DNA of 20,445 nt from an uncultured Kingella sp. Its GTDB lineage: Bacteria; Pseudomonadota; Gammaproteobacteria; Burkholderiales; Neisseriaceae. The notes beneath the pieces are model-generated. The model saw only the letters and a program-made list of their open reading frames with translations. It ran no database searches and was not told the DNA's origin. The stretch covers positions 1-20,445 of the forward strand of contig CAKARD010000012.1 in assembly GCA_916720425.1 (NCBI GenBank), given 5' to 3'. Numbering within the stretch: position 1 is the first letter of the stretch; each line of letters starts with the position of its first letter. This document shows, piece by piece, positions 7,283 through 15,624 of the stretch. A program made the position numbers and the translations under genes.

Positions 7283-8386
7283 TTACACCCCTTGCTTTAA
7301 ACTGGCTTCAACAAAACCGTCCAAATCACCATCTAATACAGCTTTGGTATTACCCACTTCATAGCCCGTGCGCAAATCTTTAATGCGTGAAGAATCCAAT
7401 ACATATGAGCGAATTTGGCTACCCCAACCCACATCTGATTTTCCTTCTTCTAATGCTTGTTTTTCTTCATTGCGTTTGCGCATTTCCAATTCAAATAATT
7501 TGGAGCGCAACATTTCCATTACAATACGGCGGTTTTCGTGTTGTGATCGGCTACTTTGTGATTGCACCACAATTCCTGTGGGTAAGTGCGTAATCCGCAC
7601 CGCTGAGTCCGTTTTATTGATGTGCTGACCACCTGCACCTGATGCACGATAAGTATCCGTGCGCAAATCAGCGGGATTGATTTCTATTTCAAAGCTGTCA
7701 TCAACTTCGGGATAAACAAAAATAGATGCAAATGAAGTATGACGCTTATTATTTGAATCAAACGGCGAATAACGAACCAAACGATGCACACCTGTTTCGG
7801 TGCGCAACAAACCATAGGCATATTCACCTTCTAAACGTATTGTCGCGCGATTGATTCCTGCAATTTCACCATCATCTTGTTCTAAAATTTCTACTTTAAA
7901 GCCTTTACGTTCAGCATAGCGTAAATACATTCGTAACAACATGCCTGCCCAATCTTCAGCTTCCGTGCCACCTGCGCCTGCGGTAATATCTATAAAACAG
8001 TTATTTGGATCAGCGGGTTGATTAAACATACGTTTAAATTCTAAATTTGCCATTTGTTTTTCCAAGTCGGCCACATCTGCAACAATAGTGGCAAAACCTT
8101 CTTCGTCATTTTCGATGACCACCATTTCAATCAACTCACGATTATCACTAATTCCTGCTTCTATTTTGTCTAATGTCAGTACAATCCCTTCCAAGATTTT
8201 GCGCTCTTTGCCTATTTCTTGCGCACGCTTGGGATCGTTCCATAATTCAGGATCTTCGGACAAGCCTATTACTTCTTCTAAACGTTCTTTTTTTCCTTGA
8301 TAATCCATATATATGCGAATATCTTGATTGCGCGTTGCCAGATCATCAAGTTGATTATTTAATTGATTGATTAATTCGGTTTCCAT
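7283..8386 (-). CDS. prfB: Peptide chain release factor 2
   Basis: RF2 recognises UGA and UAA stop codons and triggers peptide release. The 367-aa product has the SPF recognition tripeptide (207-209) and the catalytic GGQ (252-254, in SGAGGQHINK). It aligns with E. coli RF2 throughout, including GWGSQIRSYVLDSSRIKDLRTG near the end. AGGA lies 5 bases before the ATG. Many bacteria need a programmed +1 frameshift after about codon 25. Here the matching segment (IRIYMDYQGKKERL) is in a single frame with no internal stop, so that autoregulation is absent. It is a lone minus-strand gene, converging on metE, with a likely promoter at the edge of an upstream miniature element. Confidence 0.97.
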   Translation of the reverse strand: METELINQLNNQLDDLATRNQDIRIYMDYQGKKERLEEVIGLSEDPELWNDPKRAQEIGKERKILEGIVLTLDKIEAGISDNRELIEMVVIENDEEGFATIVADVADLEKQMANLEFKRMFNQPADPNNCFIDITAGAGGTEAEDWAGMLLRMYLRYAERKGFKVEILEQDDGEIAGINRATIRLEGEYAYGLLRTETGVHRLVRYSPFDSNNKRHTSFASIFVYPEVDDSFEIEINPADLRTDTYRASGAGGQHINKTDSAVRITHLPTGIVVQSQSSRSQHENRRIVMEMLRSKLFELEMRKRNEEKQALEEGKSDVGWGSQIRSYVLDSSRIKDLRTGYEVGNTKAVLDGDLDGFVEASLKQGV

Positions 8387-8428
8387 ATTATTCCTAAAAA
8401 TTAAAGAGTCGATTTCCCAAAAAAGAAT

Positions 8429-8457
8429 ATTATAGTGGACAAACCATTAATTGTTAC
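8429..8457 (-). promoter_or_regulatory. Candidate prfB promoter formed at the end of the miniature element
   Basis: On the minus strand GTAACA (-35, 8452-8457), a 17-base spacer and a perfect TATAAT (-10, 8429-8434) lie about 43 bases before the prfB start. The -10 box is made by the terminal TATA of the element joined to the flanking bases, while the -35 is inside the element. Confidence 0.5.
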
Positions 8458-8528
8458 TGTGTCAATTTGTGTTGTTATACTGCCCACAAATAACCAATTT
8501 GTACCAAATTAAAGTTTGTCCACTATAA
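8430..8528. repeat. Correia-like miniature inverted-repeat element (MITE)
   Basis: A 99-bp unit bounded by a perfect 15-bp inverted repeat: TTATAGTGGACAAAC at 8430-8444 and its reverse complement at 8514-8528. Similarity between the arms continues imperfectly to about 27 bases (TTAATT and TAC shared). The TATAGTGG end and TA at the borders resemble Neisseria Correia elements, whose ends I recall as beginning TATAGTGGATTAA. It encodes no protein. It lies between the 5' end of prfB and the 3' end of the ACP-like gene. Confidence 0.7.
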
Positions 8529-8613
8529 AACATCAAGACAGAACACACTATTGTGTCTGCAAAGTACATCATTCAATCGGAATTTCCTCTATTTAACAAA
8601 AAAGGAAATCAAA

Positions 8614-9030
8614 TTATTTTTTTACCACTTTGCATTTATTAAACACTATGCTTTGTTGTGCGCCACTGGTTTCAGCAACAGAAAATGTGCCTCCATCTGT
8701 ATTCGCTAAATTTTGTGCGTTAGTAGGCAATGTTGTCCATACGGTTGTTTTTTGATTAGGATCTTGACTGATAAAACGGTTCATAATCACAAAATCATCG
8801 CGCCACATACCTGGGGTAATTTTACCATTAATTTTTAATTGCGCTACAATCACATCATCGCCTTTAATACCATACATAGCACTGATTTTTTGGTCTTGTA
8901 ATTTACCATTAACTTGCACTTTACAGGTATAAAATACTTCTTGTGTTCGGTCGATTTGTGCATCATTATCAGCGGCGTAAACATTAAAAGTTATACTCGC
9001 CAATAAAGCAGAGAACAGGATTTTTTTCAT
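8614..9030 (-). CDS. Exported ACP-like protein (adhesin complex protein / lysozyme-inhibitor-like)
   Basis: 138-aa exported protein. A Sec signal peptide covers about residues 1-19 (MKKILFSALLASITFNVYA, cleavage after AYA or nearby). The mature part has two cysteines, Cys36 (FYTCKV) and Cys133 (VFNKCKV), placed to form a disulfide linking the ends of a small beta-barrel. The pattern Y-x-C, then K-x-x-x-x-YG, AxLxINGK, and a closing QSIVFNKC resembles the neisserial adhesin complex protein ACP, which binds host cells and inhibits C-type lysozyme; the match is by eye. GAGAGAAA precedes the ATG, and a strong promoter lies upstream. It appears to be a single-gene unit divergent from mltG. Confidence 0.88.
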   Translation of the reverse strand: MKKILFSALLASITFNVYAADNDAQIDRTQEVFYTCKVQVNGKLQDQKISAMYGIKGDDVIVAQLKINGKITPGMWRDDFVIMNRFISQDPNQKTTVWTTLPTNAQNLANTDGGTFSVAETSGAQQSIVFNKCKVVKK

Positions 9031-9056
9031 AATGTTTCTCTCAAGTTAAAAATGCA

Positions 9057-9086
9057 ATTAAACGCGTAATAATAAAGGTTTGTCAA
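9057..9086 (-). promoter_or_regulatory. Sigma-70 promoter of the ACP-like gene
   Basis: On the minus strand a perfect TTGACA (9081-9086), an 18-base spacer and TTTAAT (9057-9062; 5 of 6 to consensus) lie about 27 bases before the start codon. This is one of the best promoter matches in the window. Confidence 0.62.
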
Positions 9087-9176
9087 AATATTTTACGGGC
9101 TTTTTCAATCTGCCTTATTGGATTAAAAACCAAACACATTTGGAATAATCATTAGCTTCTAATAACCATTTTTGCG

Positions 9177-9182
9177 TATAAT
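9177..9182 (+). promoter_or_regulatory. Candidate -10 box for mltG
   Basis: A perfect TATAAT lies 26 bases before the mltG ATG and is preceded by TTTGCG. No convincing -35 hexamer is seen at 16-18 bases. Confidence 0.42.
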
Positions 9183-9208
9183 CACGTTTTTATCTTTTTT
9201 ATAAAATA

Positions 9209-10210
9209 ATGTCCAAGAAAAACATTTGCTTAGTCTTGTTATTGTATACACCAATTTTATTGGTATCCACATTTATCGGTTTACTGTTTTTGCCAAAAGA
9301 TAATGGTGAACCTTACACTCTCACGATACAAAAAGGACAAGGTATTATTGCGGTAAGCCATGCTTTACAAGCAGATGATAAAATATTTAGTCGCTACGTT
9401 TTGGTTGCTGGTGCTTATATATTGGGTACACATAATCAACTCACTCAAGGCAGCTATCGTTTGCCTGCACATCTTTCATCTTGGACAATTTTGCATCGTT
9501 TGAGTGAGGGCAATCCTGATAAAGTTCACATTCAGATTATTGAAGGTATGCGTTGGGCAAAAATGCGCAAAATTATTAACGAAACCCCAAATATTCAACA
9601 TGATAGCATCAACATGAGCGATCAGGAATTATTACATACGATAGCGCCTGAGGCTAATATTCAACATGCTGAGGGCTGGTTTTTTCCTGATAACTATGTG
9701 ATTGCCAGTGGCAGCAGCGATATACAAATTTTTCGTGCTGCATACCAAGCTATGCAACGTGAATTACAAACCGCATGGGATAATCGCGCCGATCATTTGC
9801 CTTATAAAACGCCTTATGAATTATTGATTATGGCAAGTTTAATAGAAAAAGAAACGGCGGACCCTGCTGATAGATTCAATATTTCATCGGTGTTTATCAA
9901 TCGTTTAAATAAAAATATGCGCTTACAAACTGATCCTACGGTGATTTATGGTATGGGAGATTTGTATCAGGGAAAAATTCGCAAGGCTGATTTACAACGT
10001 GATACGCCTTATAATACCTACACACGTGCAGGTTTACCCCCTACACCGATTGCTTTGCCCAGCCGTGCTGCATTAACAGCAGCAGCACACCCTGCCAAGA
10101 GTGAATATCTATTTTTTGTCTCACGCCAAGATAACACAGGGCGCAGTCAGTTTAGCCAAACCTTGGAACAACACAATGCCGCCGTGCGGCAATATATATT
10201 GAAGAAATAA
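9209..10210 (+). CDS. mltG: Endolytic murein transglycosylase
   Basis: YceG-family inner-membrane lytic transglycosylase that cuts nascent glycan strands and is thought to set their length. The 333-aa product has one N-terminal membrane segment (about 7-28), then a LysM-like region and the catalytic domain. The catalytic Glu is Glu213 in MASLIEKET. Other family blocks are GWFFPDNY, LQTDPTVIYGMG, and YNTYTRAGLPPTPIALPS. The start ATG at 9209 has no Shine-Dalgarno, but it is placed correctly before the membrane segment. In many bacteria tmk follows; here the next gene is an unrecognised membrane-anchored protein starting 2 bases after the stop. Confidence 0.96.
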   Translation: MSKKNICLVLLLYTPILLVSTFIGLLFLPKDNGEPYTLTIQKGQGIIAVSHALQADDKIFSRYVLVAGAYILGTHNQLTQGSYRLPAHLSSWTILHRLSEGNPDKVHIQIIEGMRWAKMRKIINETPNIQHDSINMSDQELLHTIAPEANIQHAEGWFFPDNYVIASGSSDIQIFRAAYQAMQRELQTAWDNRADHLPYKTPYELLIMASLIEKETADPADRFNISSVFINRLNKNMRLQTDPTVIYGMGDLYQGKIRKADLQRDTPYNTYTRAGLPPTPIALPSRAALTAAAHPAKSEYLFFVSRQDNTGRSQFSQTLEQHNAAVRQYILKK

Positions 10211-10212
10211 TT

Positions 10213-11142
10213 ATGAACAAACCTACTCAGCCGCAACCTGAACAAATCAAAGCCTGTATAGCACAAATTGTGCAACATCAACCCATTACTTATGACTCAC
10301 GAACACACACTTATGCCCAACTGTGTTTGGCGGATTTTCAATCATGCTTAGCTGAATGGTGTATAGATCAAACGCCTCTATCCAAACAAATGGCGGCATT
10401 ACCTCAAGTAGCAGAGGCCTTGAAACAAACCAAATTGCCCGCTGAAGACGCAAAAAAACTCATTGCTTTTATTCAACATCACGCTAAACAAGGACAACAA
10501 ACGGCGCAATTATATTGGGCATATTTACAAATTACGGGTAAATATCTGACACAAAATCCCACCGCCGCTATCCATATTTTGCGTCAATTACAACAAAAAA
10601 ATGATTGGCGTGCGACACGATTTATGGGCGAAATTCTGATTCAAGTACCCCAAATTGCACCTGATATTTTTTTACACAATATGCAAGAAACAGCGCGAGC
10701 ATGGCAAGCCCAACACCCTCACCTAAACCTCGCCCAAGTTTTACAACATTGCCAAGCTTTTACCCAAACGCCTCAAATTATTAAAAGTTTGGCTAAAACG
10801 CAATTTGAACTGGCTACTCAACAAGGAAGCCCTATTGCCAATCAACGTTTACGCAGTTTAATAACCGCAGGAAAACTACCATCAAATCCTACTATTAAAG
10901 CACATCAAAGCTTGGAAAATTGGCTACACTATCAGTATCAACGCCAGCAATACAACACAACAAGCAACCTATCCACACAGATAGAAGATGATCCTGATAT
11001 TATGGTGTTACCTGAAAATATTCCATTATTATTATCTGATCATGATAACGAAAATCCTGTCTGGCAAAAAGTTGTTATCATAGGCGGCGTATTACTTTGT
11101 TTTGTTTTAATTTTGACCATCTTGATGCAAAAGATGGTCTAG
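10213..11142 (+). CDS. Hypothetical helical-repeat protein with C-terminal membrane anchor
   Basis: I cannot assign a family to this 309-aa protein. It is Gln- and Ala-rich (many CAA codons) and mostly helical. Residues about 80-150 (AKQGQQTAQLYWAYLQITGKYL, NPTAAIHILRQLQ) resemble Sel1/TPR-type helix pairs, though no strict repeat can be aligned by eye. An acidic linker (EDDPDI, DHDNENP) precedes one C-terminal transmembrane segment at about 286-308, ending in QKMV, so it is probably tail-anchored with the bulk in the cytoplasm. There is no signal peptide. It starts 2 bases after mltG stops, so the two are almost certainly cotranslated, which suggests a role in the cell envelope or as an MltG partner. 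Confidence 0.85.
   Translation: MNKPTQPQPEQIKACIAQIVQHQPITYDSRTHTYAQLCLADFQSCLAEWCIDQTPLSKQMAALPQVAEALKQTKLPAEDAKKLIAFIQHHAKQGQQTAQLYWAYLQITGKYLTQNPTAAIHILRQLQQKNDWRATRFMGEILIQVPQIAPDIFLHNMQETARAWQAQHPHLNLAQVLQHCQAFTQTPQIIKSLAKTQFELATQQGSPIANQRLRSLITAGKLPSNPTIKAHQSLENWLHYQYQRQQYNTTSNLSTQIEDDPDIMVLPENIPLLLSDHDNENPVWQKVVIIGGVLLCFVLILTILMQKMV
11115..11139 (+). terminator. Perfect hairpin at the 3' end of the mltG operon
   Basis: GACCATCTT (11115-11123) and AAGATGGTC (11131-11139) form a perfect 9-bp stem with a 7-base loop. It overlaps the last codons of the upstream gene and lies 26 bases beyond the ligA stop on the other strand. Neither side has a strong U-run, so it may be a weak terminator or an mRNA 3'-end stabiliser. 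Confidence 0.4.
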
Positions 11143-11164
11143 ATTCACGTGTGTTTGAGTTTGG

Positions 11165-13438
11165 CTATTCTGACAGCAATGCCAATAAATCTGCTTCACT
11201 CAATATCATAATCCCCAAGCTGTGTGCTTTGTCTAGTTTACTGCCTGCAGCCTCGCCCGCTACCACATAATCTGTTTTTTTAGATACGCTGCCTGATACT
11301 TTACCGCCTGCAGCTTCTATGCGCCTTGCGGCTTCATCACGTTTGAGTGTGGGCAGTGTACCTGTCAGCACAAAGATTTTACCCGCAAGAGCAGATGATG
11401 ATGATGCAGTGTCGGTTTGTACAGTCGTTTTAAACATAAAATCTTGCATAAACTGGCTTATTTGCGCCAACAGTTGCACATGATTGTTGCGCCAATCTTG
11501 CCATGTTTGTGCTAAAGCCTGATCATACTGCAAAGCTTGCCAGCTGCCAGCCAATGCCCATAATTCTTGGGCGCGTTTTTCGCTCAATTTTAAATCAGGC
11601 AAATGAGATAATATGCAAGGTGGCGTAATAACTTGTTGAATATTCGGATTAACTGGATTTTTTTGTGGTGTTACCCCTGCTGCCAGCAATGCATCTAGTA
11701 AATGCATATGTTCAGGTTGCGCAAAATAATGCGCGATCGATTGTGCGACGACTTGTCCAATATCAGGCAAACACGCCAATACGGGTGCAGGTGCACAACG
11801 TATCGTTTCCAAATCTCCAAAAGCACTGGCCAGTTGCTTGGCCGTATTTTCCCCCACATGACGAATACCCAACGCAAAGAGTAAACGTGCTAAGGAAGGA
11901 TGGCGACTATTTTGAATACTATCTAGGATATTTTGTGCCCATTTTGTGGCACTGCTGTCTTTAATTTGCTGTAATTGAGACAAATTCAAGCAGTAAATGT
12001 CTGCAAAGCTGTGCAAAATATTTTTGCCAACCAACGCTTCAATTTGCTTATCCCCCAATCCCACAATATCCATGGCTTTACGACTGGCAAAATGAATCAA
12101 ACTTTGCACTCGTTGTGCTTGACACAATATCCCGCCCGAACAACGCGCAACCACCTCATTTTCTTCACGCACAATCTCACTTTGACAAACTGGGCAATGT
12201 GTGGGGAAAACAAAAGATGTGGTATGTTTGGGACGATATTCAAGCACAACACGCACCACTTCTGGTATAACATCACCCGCACGGCGTACGATTACCGTAT
12301 CACCCACACGCACATCTTTACGCATGATTTCATCTTGATTATGCAAAGTGGCATTGGTCACCACCACACCACCCACTGCCACGGGTTTTAGCCGTGCTAC
12401 AGGCGTGATGGTACCTGTCCTACCCACTTGCACATCTATCGCTTCTATTTGGGTCATGACTTCTTCAGCAGGAAATTTGTGTGCAATAGCCCAACGTGGC
12501 GCACGTGATACAAAGCCCAATTGTGCTTGCTGAGTCAAATCATTCACTTTCACCACCATACCATCTATTTCATAAGGCAGTTTGGGACGTTCTTGTGCCA
12601 TTTGTTCATAAAACGCCAAAACATTCTGTATACCATCACATACTTGCCATTTACCCAAAGCAAAGCCTAATTTTGCTAAATAATTCAATTCATCGGCATG
12701 ATTATTTAGTTCTATGCTTTGAGCCGTATGGCTCACTAGGGCATAAGCAAAAAAATGTAATTTGCGCGTAGCGGTAATACGTGAATCTAATTGACGCAAA
12801 CTACCCGCTGCCGCATTGCGCGGATTAGCAAAAACTTTTTGTTGTTGCGCCACTTGTCGTTCGTTTAATGCAGCAAAATCTGCTTTTAACATCAACACTT
12901 CACCACGTACTTCCAGCGTTTTGGGAAGATTTTCACCGTGTAATCGCAACGGAACATTGCGCACAGTTTTGATGTTTGCGGTTACCTCTTCTCCCGTCGT
13001 GCCATCACCACGGGTTGCTGCTTGAACCAATATGCCATCTTGATACAATAAACTCACCGCCAAACCATCAAATTTGGGTTCAATGGCATAATTTACCAAA
13101 GAAACACCCAAATCTTGACCAATCCGTTGATCAAATGCCATCATTTCGGCATGATTAAACACACCTGCTTCATTTTGAGATGAAAAAGCATTGTTAAGTG
13201 ATAACATTGGCACAGTATGTTGCACACTAGCAAATTCGCGTAATATCGCACCACCTACTCGCTGTGTGGGACTATCAGATTGGCGATACTGTGGGTATTG
13301 TGTTTCCAAACGCTCTAATTGACGATATAAACGATCATATTCACTATCGGGAACACTGGGCGCATCTAAGGTATAATATTCGTAAGCGTAACGATTCAAT
13401 TGTGCGGTCAGTTGTTTGATTTGTTCAAGTGCATTCAT
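11165..13438 (-). CDS. ligA: NAD+-dependent DNA ligase
   Basis: Seals nicks in duplex DNA using NAD+ in replication and repair. The 757-aa product has domain Ia (YYTLDAPSVPDSEYD), the adenylation motif EPKFDG with Lys122, and the OB fold. Its four-Cys zinc finger is Cys415, Cys418, Cys433 and Cys439, followed by helix-hairpin-helix repeats (IRHVGENTAKQLA) and a C-terminal BRCT domain (about 684-757). It is some 85 residues longer than E. coli LigA (671 aa). The excess falls at about 592-682, between the HhH and BRCT domains. From memory neisserial ligases are also long, so this is probably lineage-specific. Its ATG overlaps the uvrD stop codon (ATGA), indicating coupling. Confidence 0.97.
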   Translation of the reverse strand: MNALEQIKQLTAQLNRYAYEYYTLDAPSVPDSEYDRLYRQLERLETQYPQYRQSDSPTQRVGGAILREFASVQHTVPMLSLNNAFSSQNEAGVFNHAEMMAFDQRIGQDLGVSLVNYAIEPKFDGLAVSLLYQDGILVQAATRGDGTTGEEVTANIKTVRNVPLRLHGENLPKTLEVRGEVLMLKADFAALNERQVAQQQKVFANPRNAAAGSLRQLDSRITATRKLHFFAYALVSHTAQSIELNNHADELNYLAKLGFALGKWQVCDGIQNVLAFYEQMAQERPKLPYEIDGMVVKVNDLTQQAQLGFVSRAPRWAIAHKFPAEEVMTQIEAIDVQVGRTGTITPVARLKPVAVGGVVVTNATLHNQDEIMRKDVRVGDTVIVRRAGDVIPEVVRVVLEYRPKHTTSFVFPTHCPVCQSEIVREENEVVARCSGGILCQAQRVQSLIHFASRKAMDIVGLGDKQIEALVGKNILHSFADIYCLNLSQLQQIKDSSATKWAQNILDSIQNSRHPSLARLLFALGIRHVGENTAKQLASAFGDLETIRCAPAPVLACLPDIGQVVAQSIAHYFAQPEHMHLLDALLAAGVTPQKNPVNPNIQQVITPPCILSHLPDLKLSEKRAQELWALAGSWQALQYDQALAQTWQDWRNNHVQLLAQISQFMQDFMFKTTVQTDTASSSSALAGKIFVLTGTLPTLKRDEAARRIEAAGGKVSGSVSKKTDYVVAGEAAGSKLDKAHSLGIMILSEADLLALLSE

Positions 13439-15624
13439 TGTTTTTCCAGTTTATCTTTTGCAAAAGCGGTATCCAATTCTTTAATCCCCCATTCTACGCC
13501 AAAATCAATCCACAATTTACAACTGGTATTTTTATCTATTGCGTTAATAATCATGCCTTCACCAAATTTAGTATGACGCACCCCATCACCAATACAAAAA
13601 CCATCAAAACTTTTGTTCCCATCAGATAACACAGAACGTGTCATGTTTTTTGTAGCTGTGCTTTTTTTGCTACCCGATAAATTTTGCACAAATGTCTCTG
13701 GAATTTCATTTATAAAACGTGATTGAATACAATCATGAACATAACCATACATAAATCGTTGTTGTGCCATAGTTAAATATAGTCTTTTACGCGCACGAGT
13801 GATGGCCACATACATCAAACGACGCTCTTCTTGCAGGCCTTTTATCTCACCTAAACTCAATGCACTAGGAAAACGTTCCTCTTCCAAACCACTGATAAAC
13901 ACCACATCAAATTCTAGGCCTTTGGCAGCATGAATAGTCATCATCTGTATCGCATCTTGCTGATCATTGGCTTGATTTTCGCCACTTTCTAGCGAAACAT
14001 AGCTTAAAAATGCCAACACAACAAAATCAGGTTGTGTGGTGATATCATCAGGAATGTTTTCAAATGGATTATCACTGGGATTAAAATCATGTGCGGCAAT
14101 AATTAATTCATCTAAGTTTGCGATACGCTCGCGCTCGGATTCTTGTTTTTGCTCAGCATAATGAGTGCGCAGCCCGCTATGATCTATCAGATTACGCATC
14201 ACTTCGGACAAAGATAGTTCTGTTACTTGAAGCGAGATATGTTTGATTAATTCTACAAATGTCTGAACTTTTTGGGATGTTTTGGCAACCACACAAGCGG
14301 CATCCCACAAACTACTGCGCATTTCTTGCGCCATGCTTTGTATTTTTTCAATGGTTTTTGCACCAATGCCACGTGGTGGAAAATTAATCACGCGCAACAG
14401 TGCTGAATCGTCAGCATTCACTGCTAAACGTAAATAAGCCAGTGCGTGTTTAATTTCTTGACGTTCAAAAAAACGTAAGCCACCATAAATTTTATACGGT
14501 ATACCAGCTTGCACAAATTGTTGTTCTAACACGCGTGATTGCGCATTACTACGATATAATACCGCCATTTGCCGTAACGGTATGGCTTGGCTTTGCCCAC
14601 GGCGTACTTCATCTATAATAAATCGTGCTTCTTCTATATCATTAACAGCAGAAAAAAAACGGATTTTTTCCCCATCTTTGGCAACCGTACGCAAACTTTT
14701 GCCTAAGCGGTCGGTATTGTTATGAATCACGGCGTTAGCTGCCTGCAAGATATTATTGGCAGAACGATAATTTTGCTCTAATTTAATCGGTTCATTAAGC
14801 TGATATTCACGCATAAAAGTGGTCATATTACGCACATCTGCGCCACGAAAACGATAAATAGATTGATCATCATCACCCACAGCAAAAATGGCCGCTTGTT
14901 CCCCTGCCATTAATTTTAGCCATGCGTATTGTAACGGACTGGTATCTTGAAACTCATCGACCAAAATATGATTAAAACGTTGTTGATAATGCGTTCGTAA
15001 CAATTCATTTTGCTGTAATAATTCATAACTACGCAACATCAGTTCTGCAAAATCTACCACGCCTTCTTGTTGACATTGCTGTTCGTATTGAGCATAACAC
15101 TCGATCATACGACGGGTATTTTTATCGGTAGCATTCAGACAATCAGAGCGTAAACCTTTGTCTTTTTGCGCATTAATAAATCCTTGTAACACGCGTGGCG
15201 CTAAAATTTCTTCACCAATGTCTAGTTGTTTGAGCAAACGTTTGATCAGAGCCAACTGATCTTGCATATCCAAAATTTGAAAAGACTGTGGCAAATGAAC
15301 ATCACGATAATGTAAACGCAAAAAACGATGACACAAACCATGAAATGTCCCCAACCACATGGCACGCAAATTGATCGGCAGCAAGGCACTCAAACGGGTT
15401 TGCATTTCTTTGGCAGCTTTGTTGGTAAACGTTACCGCCATGATGCTGTGTACCGTTGCCATATTGTTTTGCAATAACCAAGCAATTCGGGTCGTTAACA
15501 CGCGTGTTTTGCCACTGCCTGCCCCTGCCAAAATTAATGCAGATTGCGGTGGATAAGTTACTGCTGCCAATTGTTCATGATTTAAATCTTGTAATAAAGC
15601 AGGAGAATGAGAAGAAATAAACAT
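13435..15624 (-). CDS. uvrD: DNA helicase II (UvrD), superfamily 1
   Basis: 3'-to-5' ATP-dependent helicase of nucleotide excision and mismatch repair. The 729-aa product carries motif I GAGSGKT (34-40), Ia VTFTNKAAKEM, motif II DEFQD (223-227), III GDDDQSIYRFRGA, IV LEQNYRS, V MTIHAAKGLEFDVVF and VI RRLMYVAITRA. The C-terminal RVRHxKFGEG-type tail (here GVRHTKFGEGMIIN) is typical of UvrD/PcrA rather than Rep. The start at 15624 has no Shine-Dalgarno, but there is no other nearby in-frame ATG and a promoter fits just upstream. It is followed by ligA with a 4-base overlap, forming a repair operon. Confidence 0.96.
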   Translation of the reverse strand: MFISSHSPALLQDLNHEQLAAVTYPPQSALILAGAGSGKTRVLTTRIAWLLQNNMATVHSIMAVTFTNKAAKEMQTRLSALLPINLRAMWLGTFHGLCHRFLRLHYRDVHLPQSFQILDMQDQLALIKRLLKQLDIGEEILAPRVLQGFINAQKDKGLRSDCLNATDKNTRRMIECYAQYEQQCQQEGVVDFAELMLRSYELLQQNELLRTHYQQRFNHILVDEFQDTSPLQYAWLKLMAGEQAAIFAVGDDDQSIYRFRGADVRNMTTFMREYQLNEPIKLEQNYRSANNILQAANAVIHNNTDRLGKSLRTVAKDGEKIRFFSAVNDIEEARFIIDEVRRGQSQAIPLRQMAVLYRSNAQSRVLEQQFVQAGIPYKIYGGLRFFERQEIKHALAYLRLAVNADDSALLRVINFPPRGIGAKTIEKIQSMAQEMRSSLWDAACVVAKTSQKVQTFVELIKHISLQVTELSLSEVMRNLIDHSGLRTHYAEQKQESERERIANLDELIIAAHDFNPSDNPFENIPDDITTQPDFVVLAFLSYVSLESGENQANDQQDAIQMMTIHAAKGLEFDVVFISGLEEERFPSALSLGEIKGLQEERRLMYVAITRARKRLYLTMAQQRFMYGYVHDCIQSRFINEIPETFVQNLSGSKKSTATKNMTRSVLSDGNKSFDGFCIGDGVRHTKFGEGMIINAIDKNTSCKLWIDFGVEWGIKELDTAFAKDKLEKQ

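Noticed and set aside
8173..8370. Plus-strand ORF of 65 codons opposite the 5' part of prfB
   Set aside because: It is a frame shadow of a well-supported gene; it has no ribosome binding site or recognisable product. The same holds for the many 60-138 codon ORFs opposite ligA, metE and the MMPL gene.
8451..8481. Outward plus-strand promoter inside the miniature element (TTGTTA and TATACT)
   Set aside because: The spacing is 19 bases, and no plus-strand gene follows; it would only give antisense to the ACP-like gene.
8582..8609. Hairpin ATTTCC/GGAAAT after the ACP-like gene as a terminator
   Set aside because: The stem is only 6 bp with a 16-base loop and no U-run on the transcribed side.
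11975..12391. 138-codon plus-strand ORF opposite ligA
   Set aside because: It lies wholly antisense to conserved ligA domains, and its His/Thr-rich composition comes from the opposite codons.
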